From NCBI RefSeq assembly GCF_021109255.1, contig NZ_JAJODG010000001.1: a stretch of DNA of 64,000 bases; one strand, written 5' to 3'. Positions 32,780 through 41,886 of this stretch are shown here, one piece after another (positions within the stretch are counted from its first letter, which is position 1; each line of letters starts with the position of its first letter). The translations under genes were made by a program, and so were the position numbers. The notes under the pieces were generated by a model. The model made no database searches, had not been told where the DNA came from, and was given only the letters and a program-made list of their open reading frames with translations. The stretch is from Merdimmobilis hominis (GTDB lineage: Bacteria; Bacillota; Clostridia; Oscillospirales; Ruminococcaceae).

Positions 32780-35368
32780 ATGGGACCCAAAACAGCCAAT
32801 GGCCGCTTGACCCTATATTTTAGTTATGCCGACGGCGCAGGAAAAACCAGCGCCATGCTCCAGGCACTTCGGGAGGAGTGTCTCCGGGGTGTGGACGGTG
32901 TTGTGGGAATGGTAGACCCCAAATCCCCAGCTAAAACCCTGGCCTTGCTGGAGGGGCTGGAGCAGATCCCCCCAATACACCCAGGGGAGTTCGACCTGGA
33001 TGCCGCCCTGCGCCGAAAGCCTCAGCTGCTGGCGCTGGACGATCTTGCCCACCCCAACCAGGGAAGCCGGCACCGCCGCCGGTACCAGGATGTGGAGGAA
33101 CTGCTCAAGGCGGGGATTGACGTCTACACTACCGCCAATGTGGGTGAGATAGAAAGCCTTTCGGATCTTGTCCAGTCGGTCACCGGAAAGCCTGCGGAAT
33201 ACCGCCTCCCCGACCGGATGTTTGACCGGGCAGACCGGGTGGAGCTCATCGACCCGGAGCCCCAGACCTTGGCGGACCGCTTTCCCCCGTGGGGAGCGCC
33301 ACCGGTTGCCCAACTGGACGCCTTGCGGCAGATGGCCTTGCGCCGCGCCGCCGACCGGCTCAGCCGCCGCTCCTCCGGCCGGGGGAAGGTTCCCTACGGT
33401 GGGGAACATATTTTGATCTGCCTCTCCGGCGCCCCCTCCAACGCCAAGGTGATCCGCACCGCGGCCCGGATGGCCGATGCCTTTCACAGTGAATTTACCG
33501 CTTTGTATGTGGAGTCTCCCACCGCCCAGGACATGGATGAAAAAAGCCTGGGCCGGCTTCGGGAGAACATCCGCTTGGCGGAGGATTCCGGGGCCCAGAT
33601 CGCCACTGTTTATGGGGACGACCTAGCCCTCCAAATTTCAGAATACGCCAAGGCCGGCGGGGTCACCAAGGTGGTCATTGGCCGTTCTGGCGGCAGGCGG
33701 ACCCTCGTCCATCCCCAGCGGAACCTGGCGGACCAGCTCATGGAGCTCTCCCCCAACCTGGACGTTTACATCATCCCGGACAGCCAGCCCACTGTTCCCC
33801 CTCACCGGGCAGCCAGGGAGAAGTTCCGGGTCTCCCTGCCCGACCTGTTTAAAACCGCGGCGGTGGTGGCGTTCTGCTCTATGGTGGGCCTTTTTTTCCA
33901 CGGGGCTGGCCTGGGGGATGCCAACATCATCACCGTCTACATTTTAGGGGTGCTCATCACCTCCCTACTCACCTCTGGCCGGATGTACGGGGGATTGGCT
34001 TCCCTAGTCAGCGTGGTGCTGTTCAACTACCTGTTCACCCAGCCACGGTTCACCTTCCGCGCCTACGACGCCGGGTACCCAGTCACCTTTTTGATCATGT
34101 TCGCCGCCAGTTTTATCACCAGCACCTTGACCATGCGGGTCAAAGACCAGACCCGCATGGCGGTGCAGAAGGCCTACCGTACCCAAGTGCTGTTGGAGAC
34201 CAGCCAAAAGCTTCAACAGGCGGAAGGGGCTGGTGAGATCTTCTCCGCCATCGCCGGCCAGCTGGTCAAGCTGCTGGACTGTACCGTCCTCCTTTACCCA
34301 GTGGATAAGGCTGGGGAGCTCTGCGCCCCCATCGCCTACCCCGCCCCCGGCCAAGAGGATGATCCCGCCTACCAGGCGGAGCAGGAGCAAAAGGCCGCCC
34401 AGTGGGTCTATCAAAACAACAAACACGCCGGGGCCACTACCAACACCTTCCCCGATGCCCGATGCCTCTATCTGGCGGTGCGGGGGCGGAAAAAGGCCCT
34501 GGCTGTGGCGGCCATCGCCGTGGGGCCCCATGGGCTGGGGGCATTTGAAAAGAGCCTGCTCATCGCCATGTTGGGGGAATGCGGCCTCGCCCTCGAAAAA
34601 AACGCCCTGGATGAGGCCAAGCAGGAAGTGGAGATTAAGGCCAGCCAAGAGGCTCTGCGGGCCAACCTGCTGCGGTCTATCTCCCACGACCTGCGCACCC
34701 CACTCACCAGCATCAGCGGCAACGCTGGGGTGCTGATGGGCAATTCCAGTGTGCTGGATGAGGAGAAGAAACAGCAGCTGTACACGGATATCTACGACGA
34801 TTCCATCTGGCTGATCAACCTGGTGGAAAACCTCCTGTCGGTCACCCGCATTGAGAACGGCACCGTCAGCCTGTCCATGGCCCCAGATCTGCTGGAGGAT
34901 TTGGTGGGGGAGGCCCTCTCCCACCTGAGCCGCCGGGCACAGGACCACGAAATCGCCTCCCGGCTGGAGGAGGGCTTGCTGTTGGTTGACTGCGATGCCC
35001 GGCTGATCATCCAGGTGCTGGTCAACCTGGTGGACAACGCGATGAAATACACCCCGCCGGGGTCCCACATTGAAATCTCCGCCCGGGAGGAAGGGGCGAT
35101 GATCCGAGTGGAGGTGGCCGACGACGGCCCCGGTATCCCCGATGAAGCGAAAACGAAATTGTTCGAAATGTTCTACACTGCCGGCAACCACCGGGGGGAC
35201 GGGCGGCGGGGGCTGGGCCTTGGCCTTTCCCTCTGCCAGTCCATTGTAATGGCCCACGGCGGATCGATTGAAGTCCGAGACAATCAGCCCCATGGGGCGG
35301 TGTTCTCCTTTACCCTGCCCGCCACCAAAATGCCGGAGCTGTCCAAAGCAAACGGGGAGGTTTTGTAA
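32780..35368 (+). CDS. kdpD: KdpD-like sensor histidine kinase, orphan
   Basis: This 862-aa protein has the KdpD layout: an N-terminal KdpD domain (residues 8-205) with P-loop-like YADGAGKTSAML, and a universal-stress-protein domain (about 210-340) with VVIGRSGGRRTL. A four-helix DUF4118 segment (about 355-460), a GAF-like region, HisKA with SISHDLRTPLTS (phosphorylated His near 636), and HATPase with NLVDNAMKYTPPG and GLGLGLSLCQSI follow. Known KdpD senses potassium limitation, and its USP domain can bind c-di-AMP. The first P-loop residue is Tyr, not Gly/Ala. No kdpE or kdpFABC lies in the window. ATG 32780 follows AAAGGAG. Confidence 0.9.
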   Translation: MGPKTANGRLTLYFSYADGAGKTSAMLQALREECLRGVDGVVGMVDPKSPAKTLALLEGLEQIPPIHPGEFDLDAALRRKPQLLALDDLAHPNQGSRHRRRYQDVEELLKAGIDVYTTANVGEIESLSDLVQSVTGKPAEYRLPDRMFDRADRVELIDPEPQTLADRFPPWGAPPVAQLDALRQMALRRAADRLSRRSSGRGKVPYGGEHILICLSGAPSNAKVIRTAARMADAFHSEFTALYVESPTAQDMDEKSLGRLRENIRLAEDSGAQIATVYGDDLALQISEYAKAGGVTKVVIGRSGGRRTLVHPQRNLADQLMELSPNLDVYIIPDSQPTVPPHRAAREKFRVSLPDLFKTAAVVAFCSMVGLFFHGAGLGDANIITVYILGVLITSLLTSGRMYGGLASLVSVVLFNYLFTQPRFTFRAYDAGYPVTFLIMFAASFITSTLTMRVKDQTRMAVQKAYRTQVLLETSQKLQQAEGAGEIFSAIAGQLVKLLDCTVLLYPVDKAGELCAPIAYPAPGQEDDPAYQAEQEQKAAQWVYQNNKHAGATTNTFPDARCLYLAVRGRKKALAVAAIAVGPHGLGAFEKSLLIAMLGECGLALEKNALDEAKQEVEIKASQEALRANLLRSISHDLRTPLTSISGNAGVLMGNSSVLDEEKKQQLYTDIYDDSIWLINLVENLLSVTRIENGTVSLSMAPDLLEDLVGEALSHLSRRAQDHEIASRLEEGLLLVDCDARLIIQVLVNLVDNAMKYTPPGSHIEISAREEGAMIRVEVADDGPGIPDEAKTKLFEMFYTAGNHRGDGRRGLGLGLSLCQSIVMAHGGSIEVRDNQPHGAVFSFTLPATKMPELSKANGEVL

Positions 35369-35372
35369 CGCT

Positions 35373-35873
35373 ATGGAATACTGGGATATCTGCGATGCAA
35401 CCGGCAAACCCACCGGCTGTATCTGGCCCAAGGGGGAGCCCTTTCCTCTGGGGATGTACCACCTGGCCGCTGAAATTTGGGTGGTCAACAAAAACGGTGA
35501 AATCCTGATTCAACGGCGGGCCGCCGGGTGCGAGATCCTCCCCGGGGTCTGGGGCCTGACCACGGGGCGGATAGCCGCTGGGGAGTCCACCCGCCAAGGG
35601 GCGGTGCGGGAACTGTGGGAGGAACTGGGCATTGCCGCCCAGCCGGAGGAGCTGGTCCCTCTGCTCCGCGCCAGGCGCACCGAGCTGATTTGGGATGTGT
35701 ACCTGCTGCGGCGGGATACGCCTCTCTCAGCCCTGCGCTTGCAGGAGGAAGAGGTGGCGGAAGCGAGATGGGTTACCCCGGATATCTTCCGCCAGATGGC
35801 CGCCACGGGGGAACTGTATCGTTACCCAGAGTTGGAGGATGTCCTTGGCCGGGTGAAGGAACTGTGCCGGTGA
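35373..35873 (+). CDS. Nudix hydrolase
   Basis: The 166-aa protein has a perfect Nudix box, GRIAAGESTRQGAVRELWEE then LGI, near residue 67. It binds Mg2+ and cleaves nucleoside-diphosphate-linked compounds. The opening MEYWDICDATGKPTG and the WGLTTG segment are like the YfcD/isopentenyl-isomerase-like branch. The substrate cannot be read from sequence. It starts four bases after kdpD, so the two share a transcript. A terminator follows. Confidence 0.88.
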   Translation: MEYWDICDATGKPTGCIWPKGEPFPLGMYHLAAEIWVVNKNGEILIQRRAAGCEILPGVWGLTTGRIAAGESTRQGAVRELWEELGIAAQPEELVPLLRARRTELIWDVYLLRRDTPLSALRLQEEEVAEARWVTPDIFRQMAATGELYRYPELEDVLGRVKELCR

Positions 35874-35916
35874 CCTTTCCCCCAAATGCGCGGTTGTATT
35901 TAAGGGAGAGCAACAA

Positions 35917-35949
35917 AAAAATGGACGCCAGCTTTGGCGTCCATTTTGC
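35917..35949. terminator. Terminator between Nudix gene and UxaA-type gene
   Basis: AAAATGGACGCCA and TGGCGTCCATTTT form a stem around GCTT, with A and T tracts on both sides. It can serve both convergent genes. Confidence 0.88.
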
Positions 35950-35988
35950 TTTGCGTGTATTTCCGGGGAAATCCCCGTATGCAGAATT

Positions 35989-37152
35989 TTAGAATGTACC
36001 GGTCAGCTTGTAGATGCCGAACTCCCGGTGGCCCAGGCTTTCCGCCTTGGTGACCTGGCCATTGCAGACGTCTGCAACCATTTGGAACAGCTCTTCGCCA
36101 ATTTCCTCCACCTTGGCGCCCTCGGTGATGATGCGCCCTGCATTGATGTCGATGTTGTCGCTCATCTTGCGGTAGGTGGCGTCGTTGCCGGTGATTTTGA
36201 TGACCGGGGCGATGGGGCTGCCGGTGGGGGTGCCGCGGCCGGTGGAGAAGATGACCACCTGGGCGCCGCCAGCCACCATGCCGGTGATGGAGTCAATGTC
36301 CTGGCCGGGGGTATCCATAAAGTAGAGGCCCTTTTTCTCCAAGGGGAGAAGCTCCGCATAGTTGAGGGCGCCTTTGAAGGGGGCGGTGCCCGCCTTATAC
36401 ATGCAGCCCAAGGATTTTTCCTCAATGGTGGAGAGGCCGCCTTCCTTGTTGCCGGGGGTGGGCTGGCCGCTGCGCAGGTCCTCACCCAAGGCGATGGCGC
36501 GGTTCTCCACATTTTTTACCATGTCCAGGAACTTCTGTTTCTGGTCCTCGTCCTCAAACCGGGCAGCCAGCAGGTGCTCAGCGCCGATGACCTCGGTGGT
36601 CTCGCTCAAAATGCTGCTGCCGCCCTCGGCGATGAGACGGTTGGAGCAGTAACCGATGGAGGGGTTGGAGGCCAGGCCGCTGGTGGGGTCGGAACCGCCG
36701 CACTCCAGGGCCATGATGATCTCGCTCATATCAAACTCCACCCGCTTCTGCATAGAGAGGTCGCGGGCCATCTGGGCGGCATACAAAGCGCCCTTGGCGA
36801 TGGCGGGCAGGGTGCCGCCCTCCTCCTGGATGACCACCACTTCCACCCGTTTGCCGGTGGTGCGGATCTCCTCCGCCACAGCCCGGGCCTGGATGCCGTC
36901 ACAGCCCAGGCCGACTACCACACAGGCGCCCACGTTGGCATTTTTGCCAAAGCCTACAATGGTTTGCTGGGTGAGGGCCAGGTCGGAGCCGATTTGGCAG
37001 CAGCCGTGCTGGTTGGGGATGGCGATCGCCCCGGGGACCTGGGCGGCGATCTTCTCGGCGGTGTCGGTGGCACAGACCGAGGTGGGGATGATCAATACAT
37101 GGTTGCGCACGCCGAAATGGCCGTTTTCACGCTGATAACCCATCAATTTCAT
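35989..37152 (-). CDS. UxaA-family hydro-lyase large subunit (altronate/galactarate dehydratase type)
   Basis: The 387-aa protein matches the C-terminal part of altronate and galactarate dehydratases. It opens GYQRENGHFGVRNHVLIIPT and has conserved cysteines in NQHGCCQIG, VGLGCDGI and ALECGGSDPTSG that would hold an iron centre. FSTGRGTPTGSPIAPVIKI lies near the end. Members dehydrate sugar acids, and related split enzymes act on sulfolactate. The small SAF subunit is the next gene upstream in the transcript. No sugar-acid transporter or dehydrogenase is adjacent, so the substrate is open. ATG 37152 follows GGGAGG. Confidence 0.9.
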   Translation of the reverse strand: MKLMGYQRENGHFGVRNHVLIIPTSVCATDTAEKIAAQVPGAIAIPNQHGCCQIGSDLALTQQTIVGFGKNANVGACVVVGLGCDGIQARAVAEEIRTTGKRVEVVVIQEEGGTLPAIAKGALYAAQMARDLSMQKRVEFDMSEIIMALECGGSDPTSGLASNPSIGYCSNRLIAEGGSSILSETTEVIGAEHLLAARFEDEDQKQKFLDMVKNVENRAIALGEDLRSGQPTPGNKEGGLSTIEEKSLGCMYKAGTAPFKGALNYAELLPLEKKGLYFMDTPGQDIDSITGMVAGGAQVVIFSTGRGTPTGSPIAPVIKITGNDATYRKMSDNIDINAGRIITEGAKVEEIGEELFQMVADVCNGQVTKAESLGHREFGIYKLTGTF

Positions 37153-37166
37153 AGCGGTTTCCTCCC

Positions 37167-37451
37167 TTATGCCTGTTGCTGTTTGTCGCCGCGGCCGCGG
37201 GTGCTTTCCAGGTTGTGGACATGCACATGGTCGCCGGGATGGATGTCCTCGGTGGCATCGCCGATGACTTCGCCGTATTTGTAGCAGTATTCGCCTTTTT
37301 TGATTTCTGCGACCGCCATCTTGTGGAAGACGGGGATATCGCTTTGGACGGTGTAATTCTTACCCTCGAACTCGATGATCTCGCCTTTTTTCAGAGGGCG
37401 CAGGCAGGTGACCAGGTTGTCTTTTTCACTGACGTGAAGGACTGCATTCAT
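37167..37451 (-). CDS. UxaA-family small subunit (SAF domain)
   Basis: The 94-aa protein is the N-terminal SAF-like domain of UxaA enzymes made as a separate chain: MNAVLHVSEKDNLVTCLRPLKKGE, then the conserved GDATEDIHPGDHVHVHNLES. It should form one enzyme with the large subunit 14 bases downstream in the operon. ATG 37451 is chosen because AAGGAGG lies eight bases upstream; the frame extends further upstream without a ribosome site. Confidence 0.88.
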   Translation of the reverse strand: MNAVLHVSEKDNLVTCLRPLKKGEIIEFEGKNYTVQSDIPVFHKMAVAEIKKGEYCYKYGEVIGDATEDIHPGDHVHVHNLESTRGRGDKQQQA

Positions 37452-37730
37452 CTGGGGTTCCTCCTTTTTCAAAATACATGTAATATAGTATATCATGGCG
37501 AAAAAAGTTTGTATAGAAAAGAACTGACCAAATTTTCAGCCCAGGATTTATATGAAATTATTATGATGAGAATTTTTTGTCTTGCCTGCGGCTGCGGGGA
37601 TTTTCTGGACTTTTCCTAGGCGGCAGGGTATACTGAAAATAAGAAAATCTGCCTTACGGGGAGGGGACTCATGGGGCCGTGGATGTGGCATGCATGATTG
37701 CTTTTATTTTTAGAAGTGGGAGGTGATAAG

Positions 37731-37835
37731 ATGTGGACGCTTATTTGGCAGTTATCCCAGCTGTTGTTTTTGGGCATGATCGTGTATATTGGGATACTGG
37801 TGATTAAGGCGCTAAAAAAATATTTGAACTCATAA
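37731..37835 (+). CDS. Tiny single-helix membrane peptide (34 aa)
   Basis: ATG 37731 lies directly after GGGAGGTGATAAG, an excellent ribosome site, and the frame ends with TAA at 37833-37835. The peptide MWTLIWQLSQLLFLGMIVYI plus GILVIKALKKYLNS has one membrane helix and a positive C-terminus. It may be a small regulatory or toxin-like membrane peptide, but nothing beyond topology can be shown. It precedes a secreted-protein gene by 76 bases on the same strand. Confidence 0.7.
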   Translation: MWTLIWQLSQLLFLGMIVYIGILVIKALKKYLNS

Positions 37836-37911
37836 GGCGTGGGGCCCCAACAGGTTGTATCCCGATAGCCAGAAAAACCTTGGAAAGGCGTTTTGGAGGG
37901 AGGGACGTGTT

Positions 37912-38400
37912 ATGAAACTATGGATCGGTATGCTGTGTGCGGTATTGCTTTTGGCGCCTGGGAATAGGGGGAAACTCCTCGCTCAAGGGGAGCCGGATTC
38001 CCATCCGGCCCAAGAAAAGGCAAACCTGCCCGACGGTTATCAAACGGCGGTTTTCTCGGCGGAGAAGGACTTTGGAGAGGGCCGGACGGTGCGGGCCAGC
38101 GCTCTTGTGAAATGCTATGCCAAGGGGAGCTTTTTTAGCTTTGAAGAGGTGCTTGCCACCTGGACCGAAAAAACCGGCCCAGGGGAGTATGGATTCCAGG
38201 AGGCATACAGCCATGCTGCTATTAGCGAAGACCGGCAAACCCTCCAGATTCAAGCCCGAGGGGTGGTGGAAACCGGAGGGCCGGATTACACCACGGCCTC
38301 CTCCGGTTGGGGGGCGTTGCCGGATGTCTTATATGGGAGGGAACCACAACCTCTGGAGCGGGAAATCGCCTCCTGGGGCAATATCTGGACCAAGAGATGA
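37912..38400 (+). CDS. Secreted hypothetical protein
   Basis: The 162-aa product has a signal peptide (MKLWIGMLCAVLLLAPGNRG) and a mature part with no domain I know. It contains an FGEGRTVRASALVKCYAKGSFFSF region that looks like beta strands. ATG 37912 lies after GGAGGGAGGG; codons upstream in the same frame lack a ribosome site. It may be co-transcribed with the 34-aa membrane peptide. Confidence 0.7.
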   Translation: MKLWIGMLCAVLLLAPGNRGKLLAQGEPDSHPAQEKANLPDGYQTAVFSAEKDFGEGRTVRASALVKCYAKGSFFSFEEVLATWTEKTGPGEYGFQEAYSHAAISEDRQTLQIQARGVVETGGPDYTTASSGWGALPDVLYGREPQPLEREIASWGNIWTKR

Positions 38401-38509
38401 TTCGGCGAAAAAGGCAGGCATGCGCCACTGTTCCCTTCCCCAGGGCGCACTTTTTGGATTTTGACCTCCCTTTGCAGTATCAAGGAGAGGGACTCGCGGT
38501 TCCCGCCTG

Positions 38510-38560
38510 AAAAAGAGGCAACGCCAGAGGGGATGCCAAATTTGGCGGCCCCTCTGGCGG
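38510..38560 (-). terminator. Probable terminator of the flavoprotein gene
   Basis: On the minus strand GCCAGAGGGG pairs with CCCCTCTGGC around an AAATTT-containing loop, followed by GTTGCCTCTTTTTC. The T tract is slightly displaced. Confidence 0.55.
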
Positions 38561-38581
38561 ATTGGATGCAATATTTCCCCG

Positions 38582-39124
38582 TTACAGATTGTGGCCCAGC
38601 TGGTAGGCTTCCTCCAGGGCCGGGTGCCCTGCTATCGCCCCTTTCTGGGAACAGCCGGTGGCTAAAACCACGCCCCGGCCCTGCCACTGAAGGCTCCCCT
38701 GGCAGATGCGGCGGTACACACCCACCGCCCCGTCGAACTTGGCTGGGTCGGCCACAGCGCCACACATCAGCAGCACCGATTCCCGAATGGGCAAGTTGCG
38801 GCCGGAAAAGGCTTTGAGCTTATCGATGGCCAGCTTCAGCTGGCCGGAGATATCGTACCAGTACAGCGGGGACACCAGGGCGATGGCATCGGCCTGTTCC
38901 AGCAGGGGAGCCAGCTTGTTGAAGTCGTCGTCAAAGGAACAGGCCACCCCTTTGGAAAAGCAGGTATCGCAGGCGCGGCAGGGGCCGATTTTACTGCGGC
39001 CTGCATCAAAGGTGGTGACGGTGTGCCCCGCTTCCTGGGCCCCTTTGGCGAAGGCTTTGGCCAGTTGGTCGCTGTTTCCCCCGGCGCGGGGGCTGCCGGT
39101 GACAATCAAAACCCTTTTGCTCAT
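38582..39124 (-). CDS. Flavodoxin-like NAD(P)H-dependent oxidoreductase (multimeric flavodoxin / iron-sulfur flavoprotein type)
   Basis: The 180-aa protein has the FMN-phosphate loop TGSPRAGGNSDQ near residue 9 and a cysteine pair motif in IGPCRACDTCFSKGVACSF. That motif is close to the CxxCxxC pattern of archaeal and clostridial iron-sulfur flavoproteins. The middle SPLYWYDISGQLK and later LMCGAV are family-typical. It probably moves electrons between FMN (perhaps with a 4Fe-4S cluster) and an unknown partner. ATG 39124 follows GGGAGG. It stands alone between terminators. Confidence 0.88.
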   Translation of the reverse strand: MSKRVLIVTGSPRAGGNSDQLAKAFAKGAQEAGHTVTTFDAGRSKIGPCRACDTCFSKGVACSFDDDFNKLAPLLEQADAIALVSPLYWYDISGQLKLAIDKLKAFSGRNLPIRESVLLMCGAVADPAKFDGAVGVYRRICQGSLQWQGRGVVLATGCSQKGAIAGHPALEEAYQLGHNL

Positions 39125-39208
39125 AGAAAAATCCTCCCGTCTCTAAATTGTTAGCCCCAGTATATTCCTTGAAGCCCACTCCAAGTCAAGGGGAATTTTT
39201 CTGGGAAC

Positions 39209-39254
39209 ACAAAAAGTCGTCCGCCTCCTGTGGAGGTGGACGACTTGGCTTTTT
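39209..39254 (-). terminator. Terminator of the transporter/amidohydrolase operon
   Basis: AAGTCGTCCACCTCC pairs with GGAGGCGGACGACTT (one mismatch) around ACA on the minus strand and runs into TTTTTG. Confidence 0.88.
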
Positions 39255-39258
39255 TGGC

Positions 39259-40431
39259 TTACAGGCCCATAGTCTGCCGGAACTCGGCGGTGATATCCGC
39301 CAGGAGCTGGGGGTTTTCAATGATGTCTGCCGCGGTGAGGGCAAAGGCCCGAACGGTCTTGGCCATCTGCTCGTTAGCAAAGTCGGTAACCGAAGCGGCA
39401 GCAAACTCCACGGTGTGGGAGTTGCAAGCCTCTTGGGAGATGGCGAAGTGAGGGTGGATCATGGGGCAGACCTGGCTGACGTTGCCGGCGTCGGAAGAGC
39501 CGGAGCCGGGCCGAGCGGCGATGACTTCCGGCACGCCGCAGTCCAAAAGGCGCTGGGTGAACTGGTTGGAGAGGGTCTCATTGGTGACCATGTTGTCGTA
39601 GATGGCCTCAAAATTGGAGATCTTCACCGTGACCCCGTTGGAGAGGGCGGCGGCCTGGGCGCAGTTCTTCACCTGTTCCACCAGCTTGTTCAGGTAAGGC
39701 TTGGTGGCGGCGCGGACATAGAAGTCGGCGCGGGTGTAGTCAGGAACCACATTGGCCGCTTTGCCGCCGTCCAGGATGACGCCGTGCACTCGGGCGTCGC
39801 TCTGGAAATGCTCCCGCAGGGCGGCGATGTTGTTGAACAGGCTGATTACCCCATGCAGGGCATTGGCACCTTTCTCCGGTGCGGCAGCGGCGTGGGCAGT
39901 CTGGCCGAAGAACTCAAACCGCAGGGGCACGATACCCAGGGAGGTGCCGCTCTTGTAGTATTTATCGGAGGGGTGAGCCATCATAGCCACATCCACCCCG
40001 TCAAAGCCTCCGGCGTTGACAATGGCAACCTTGCCGCCGTCCGTCTCCTCCGCGGGGGTACCGAACACGATGACCGTGCCTCCCAACTGGTCGATCATCT
40101 CCCGCAGGACGATGCCGGAACCAGTGCTGGTGGCCCCCAGGATGTTGTGGCCACAGCCGTGGCCGATGCCGGGCAGGGCGTCATACTCGGCCAAAAAGCC
40201 GATGGTGGGGCCGGGTTTTTGGGAGGAATAGGTGGCCTTAAAGGCGGTGGGCAAACCGCAGAAGGGGCGTTCTACCGTGAAGCCGTATTTTTCCAGCAGG
40301 GCGCAGTGGGCGTCGGCGGCAAAGGTCTCCTGATGGCCCATTTCCGGATGGTCGTGGATGGATGTGCTCAGGGCTACCAGCTCGGGCTGCAAATCCTGGG
40401 CGAGCTTGGCGACTTGATCAAAATGGTTCAT
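39259..40431 (-). CDS. M20 family amidohydrolase (AbgB-like / N-acyl-amino-acid deacylase type), in lysine-riboswitch operon
   Basis: The 390-aa metallopeptidase has the M20 pattern: IHDHPEMGHQE, the metal motif EYDALPGIGHGCGHN near residue 80, the catalytic Glu in GTPAEETDGG, and the dimerisation-domain HxAAAP in GQTAHAAAAPEKG. C-terminal SSDAGNVSQVCP and the late His complete it. Relatives split N-acyl or p-aminobenzoyl amino acids and small peptides. Its gene follows the YfcC-type carrier by 42 bases behind a lysine riboswitch, so an N-acylated lysine or lysine peptide is a reasonable, unproved substrate. ATG 40431 follows AAGGAAG. Confidence 0.88.
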   Translation of the reverse strand: MNHFDQVAKLAQDLQPELVALSTSIHDHPEMGHQETFAADAHCALLEKYGFTVERPFCGLPTAFKATYSSQKPGPTIGFLAEYDALPGIGHGCGHNILGATSTGSGIVLREMIDQLGGTVIVFGTPAEETDGGKVAIVNAGGFDGVDVAMMAHPSDKYYKSGTSLGIVPLRFEFFGQTAHAAAAPEKGANALHGVISLFNNIAALREHFQSDARVHGVILDGGKAANVVPDYTRADFYVRAATKPYLNKLVEQVKNCAQAAALSNGVTVKISNFEAIYDNMVTNETLSNQFTQRLLDCGVPEVIAARPGSGSSDAGNVSQVCPMIHPHFAISQEACNSHTVEFAAASVTDFANEQMAKTVRAFALTAADIIENPQLLADITAEFRQTMGL

Positions 40432-40473
40432 GAAGGTACTTCCTTTCCATCTATCAAAAGGGTGGATATTCGG

Positions 40474-41886
40474 TTAGAAGGGGCCGTAGCCAAACATGTT
40501 GGCCGCCACAATGAACACGCCGCCCAGGGCAATCCAGATGCCCACCAGGGGGCCGGCGAATTTGAGCCATTTTTCATAGGGGATCTTGGCCATAGCAAGG
40601 ATGGCCATCATAGTGCCGGACACCGGCAGGATGGAGTTGGTGAAACCGTCGCCAAACTGGAAGCAGAGGACTGCCACCTGGCGGTTGATGTGGAGCACGT
40701 CGGCCAGCGGGACCATGATGGGCATGGTGGCCGCAGCTTGGCCGGAACCGGAGGGGATGAAGAAGTTGGTCAGGATCTGCACTGCATACATACCCAGCAC
40801 CGAGATGGCAGAGGGCAGAGAGGCGATGACGCCGCTCATGGCGTGGACGGCGGTGTCGATGATCATGCTCTGTTCCATTACGATGAGGATGGCGCGGGCG
40901 ATACCCACCATGATGGCGCCGTTGGCGATATCCCGGATACCGGTCTGGAAATGCTTGACGATCTCATCGGGGGTGAAGCCGTATACAAGGCCGGAGACAA
41001 TGCCCATGCCCAGGAAGAGGGCGGCGATCTCACTGACATACCAACCCAGCTTCATGACGCCGTAGACCAGGAAGACAAACCCGGCGACCACGATAGCGAG
41101 GACGATCTTCTGGCGGCCGGTGATCTTCTCCACCTGGGAGAGGTCGATGCCGTTGCCCCGCTCTGCCAGTTCGGTCTCATACATCATGCCGGACTGTGGG
41201 TTGAGGCGGACCTTTTTGCCGTACCGCATCACATAGAAGGAGGTGACAGCCACCAGCACCACCCAAATCAAAATCCGGTAGGCGACGCCGGAGAACATGG
41301 GCAGTTCCGCCAGGCCCTGGGCAACGCCAATGGTGAAGGGGTTGATGACGCCAGCGCAGAAGCCGCAGGCCGCGCCCAGCACCGCCAGGGAGGTGCCCAC
41401 CATGGCGTCGTACCCCAGTGCCCGGGCCAAGGCGATGGTGATGGGGACAAAGACCACGTTTTCCTCCGACATGCCGAAGGTGGCGCCGCCGATGGAGAAG
41501 ATGGCCAGGACTGCGGGGATCATCAGGTTTTCCTTGCTGCGGAAGGCCACAGCGGCCCGCCCGATGGCGGATTTGATGGCGCCGGTCTCGGTGATGATGT
41601 TAAAAGAGGCGGACACAATCATGATGAAGAAGGTGATGGAGGCGGCGGCGGTCATGCCCGTGGGGAATGCCAGCAGGAACTCCATGACGCCGATGGGGTT
41701 GCTCTCCACCCGGGTGTAGGAGTTGGGGTCGACCACGGTGCGGCCATCCACCTGGATGCGCGCATACTCGCCGGCGGGGACAAAGTAGCTGCACAGGGCT
41801 ACAATCAGAACGATGCAGAACATCAGAACGACCGGATGAGGGAATTTAAACTTTTTCTTAGTAGCGGAAGGGTTTTGGTTGCTCAT
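40474..41886 (-). CDS. YfcC-family transporter (C4-dicarboxylate/basic amino-acid carrier-like), in lysine-riboswitch operon
   Basis: The 470-aa membrane protein starts FKFPHPVVLMFCIVLIVALC, typical of the YfcC family within the DcuC/ion-transporter superfamily. It has about twelve helices and the conserved GATFGMSEENVVFVPI and FFIPSGSGQAAATMPIMVPL loops. Family substrates are poorly defined; some relatives are annotated as arginine/ornithine carriers. Start ATG 41886 has AAGGAG ten bases upstream, while ATG 41895 abuts that site. A lysine riboswitch with terminator lies in its leader, so lysine should turn it off. Confidence 0.88.
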   Translation of the reverse strand: MSNQNPSATKKKFKFPHPVVLMFCIVLIVALCSYFVPAGEYARIQVDGRTVVDPNSYTRVESNPIGVMEFLLAFPTGMTAAASITFFIMIVSASFNIITETGAIKSAIGRAAVAFRSKENLMIPAVLAIFSIGGATFGMSEENVVFVPITIALARALGYDAMVGTSLAVLGAACGFCAGVINPFTIGVAQGLAELPMFSGVAYRILIWVVLVAVTSFYVMRYGKKVRLNPQSGMMYETELAERGNGIDLSQVEKITGRQKIVLAIVVAGFVFLVYGVMKLGWYVSEIAALFLGMGIVSGLVYGFTPDEIVKHFQTGIRDIANGAIMVGIARAILIVMEQSMIIDTAVHAMSGVIASLPSAISVLGMYAVQILTNFFIPSGSGQAAATMPIMVPLADVLHINRQVAVLCFQFGDGFTNSILPVSGTMMAILAMAKIPYEKWLKFAGPLVGIWIALGGVFIVAANMFGYGPF

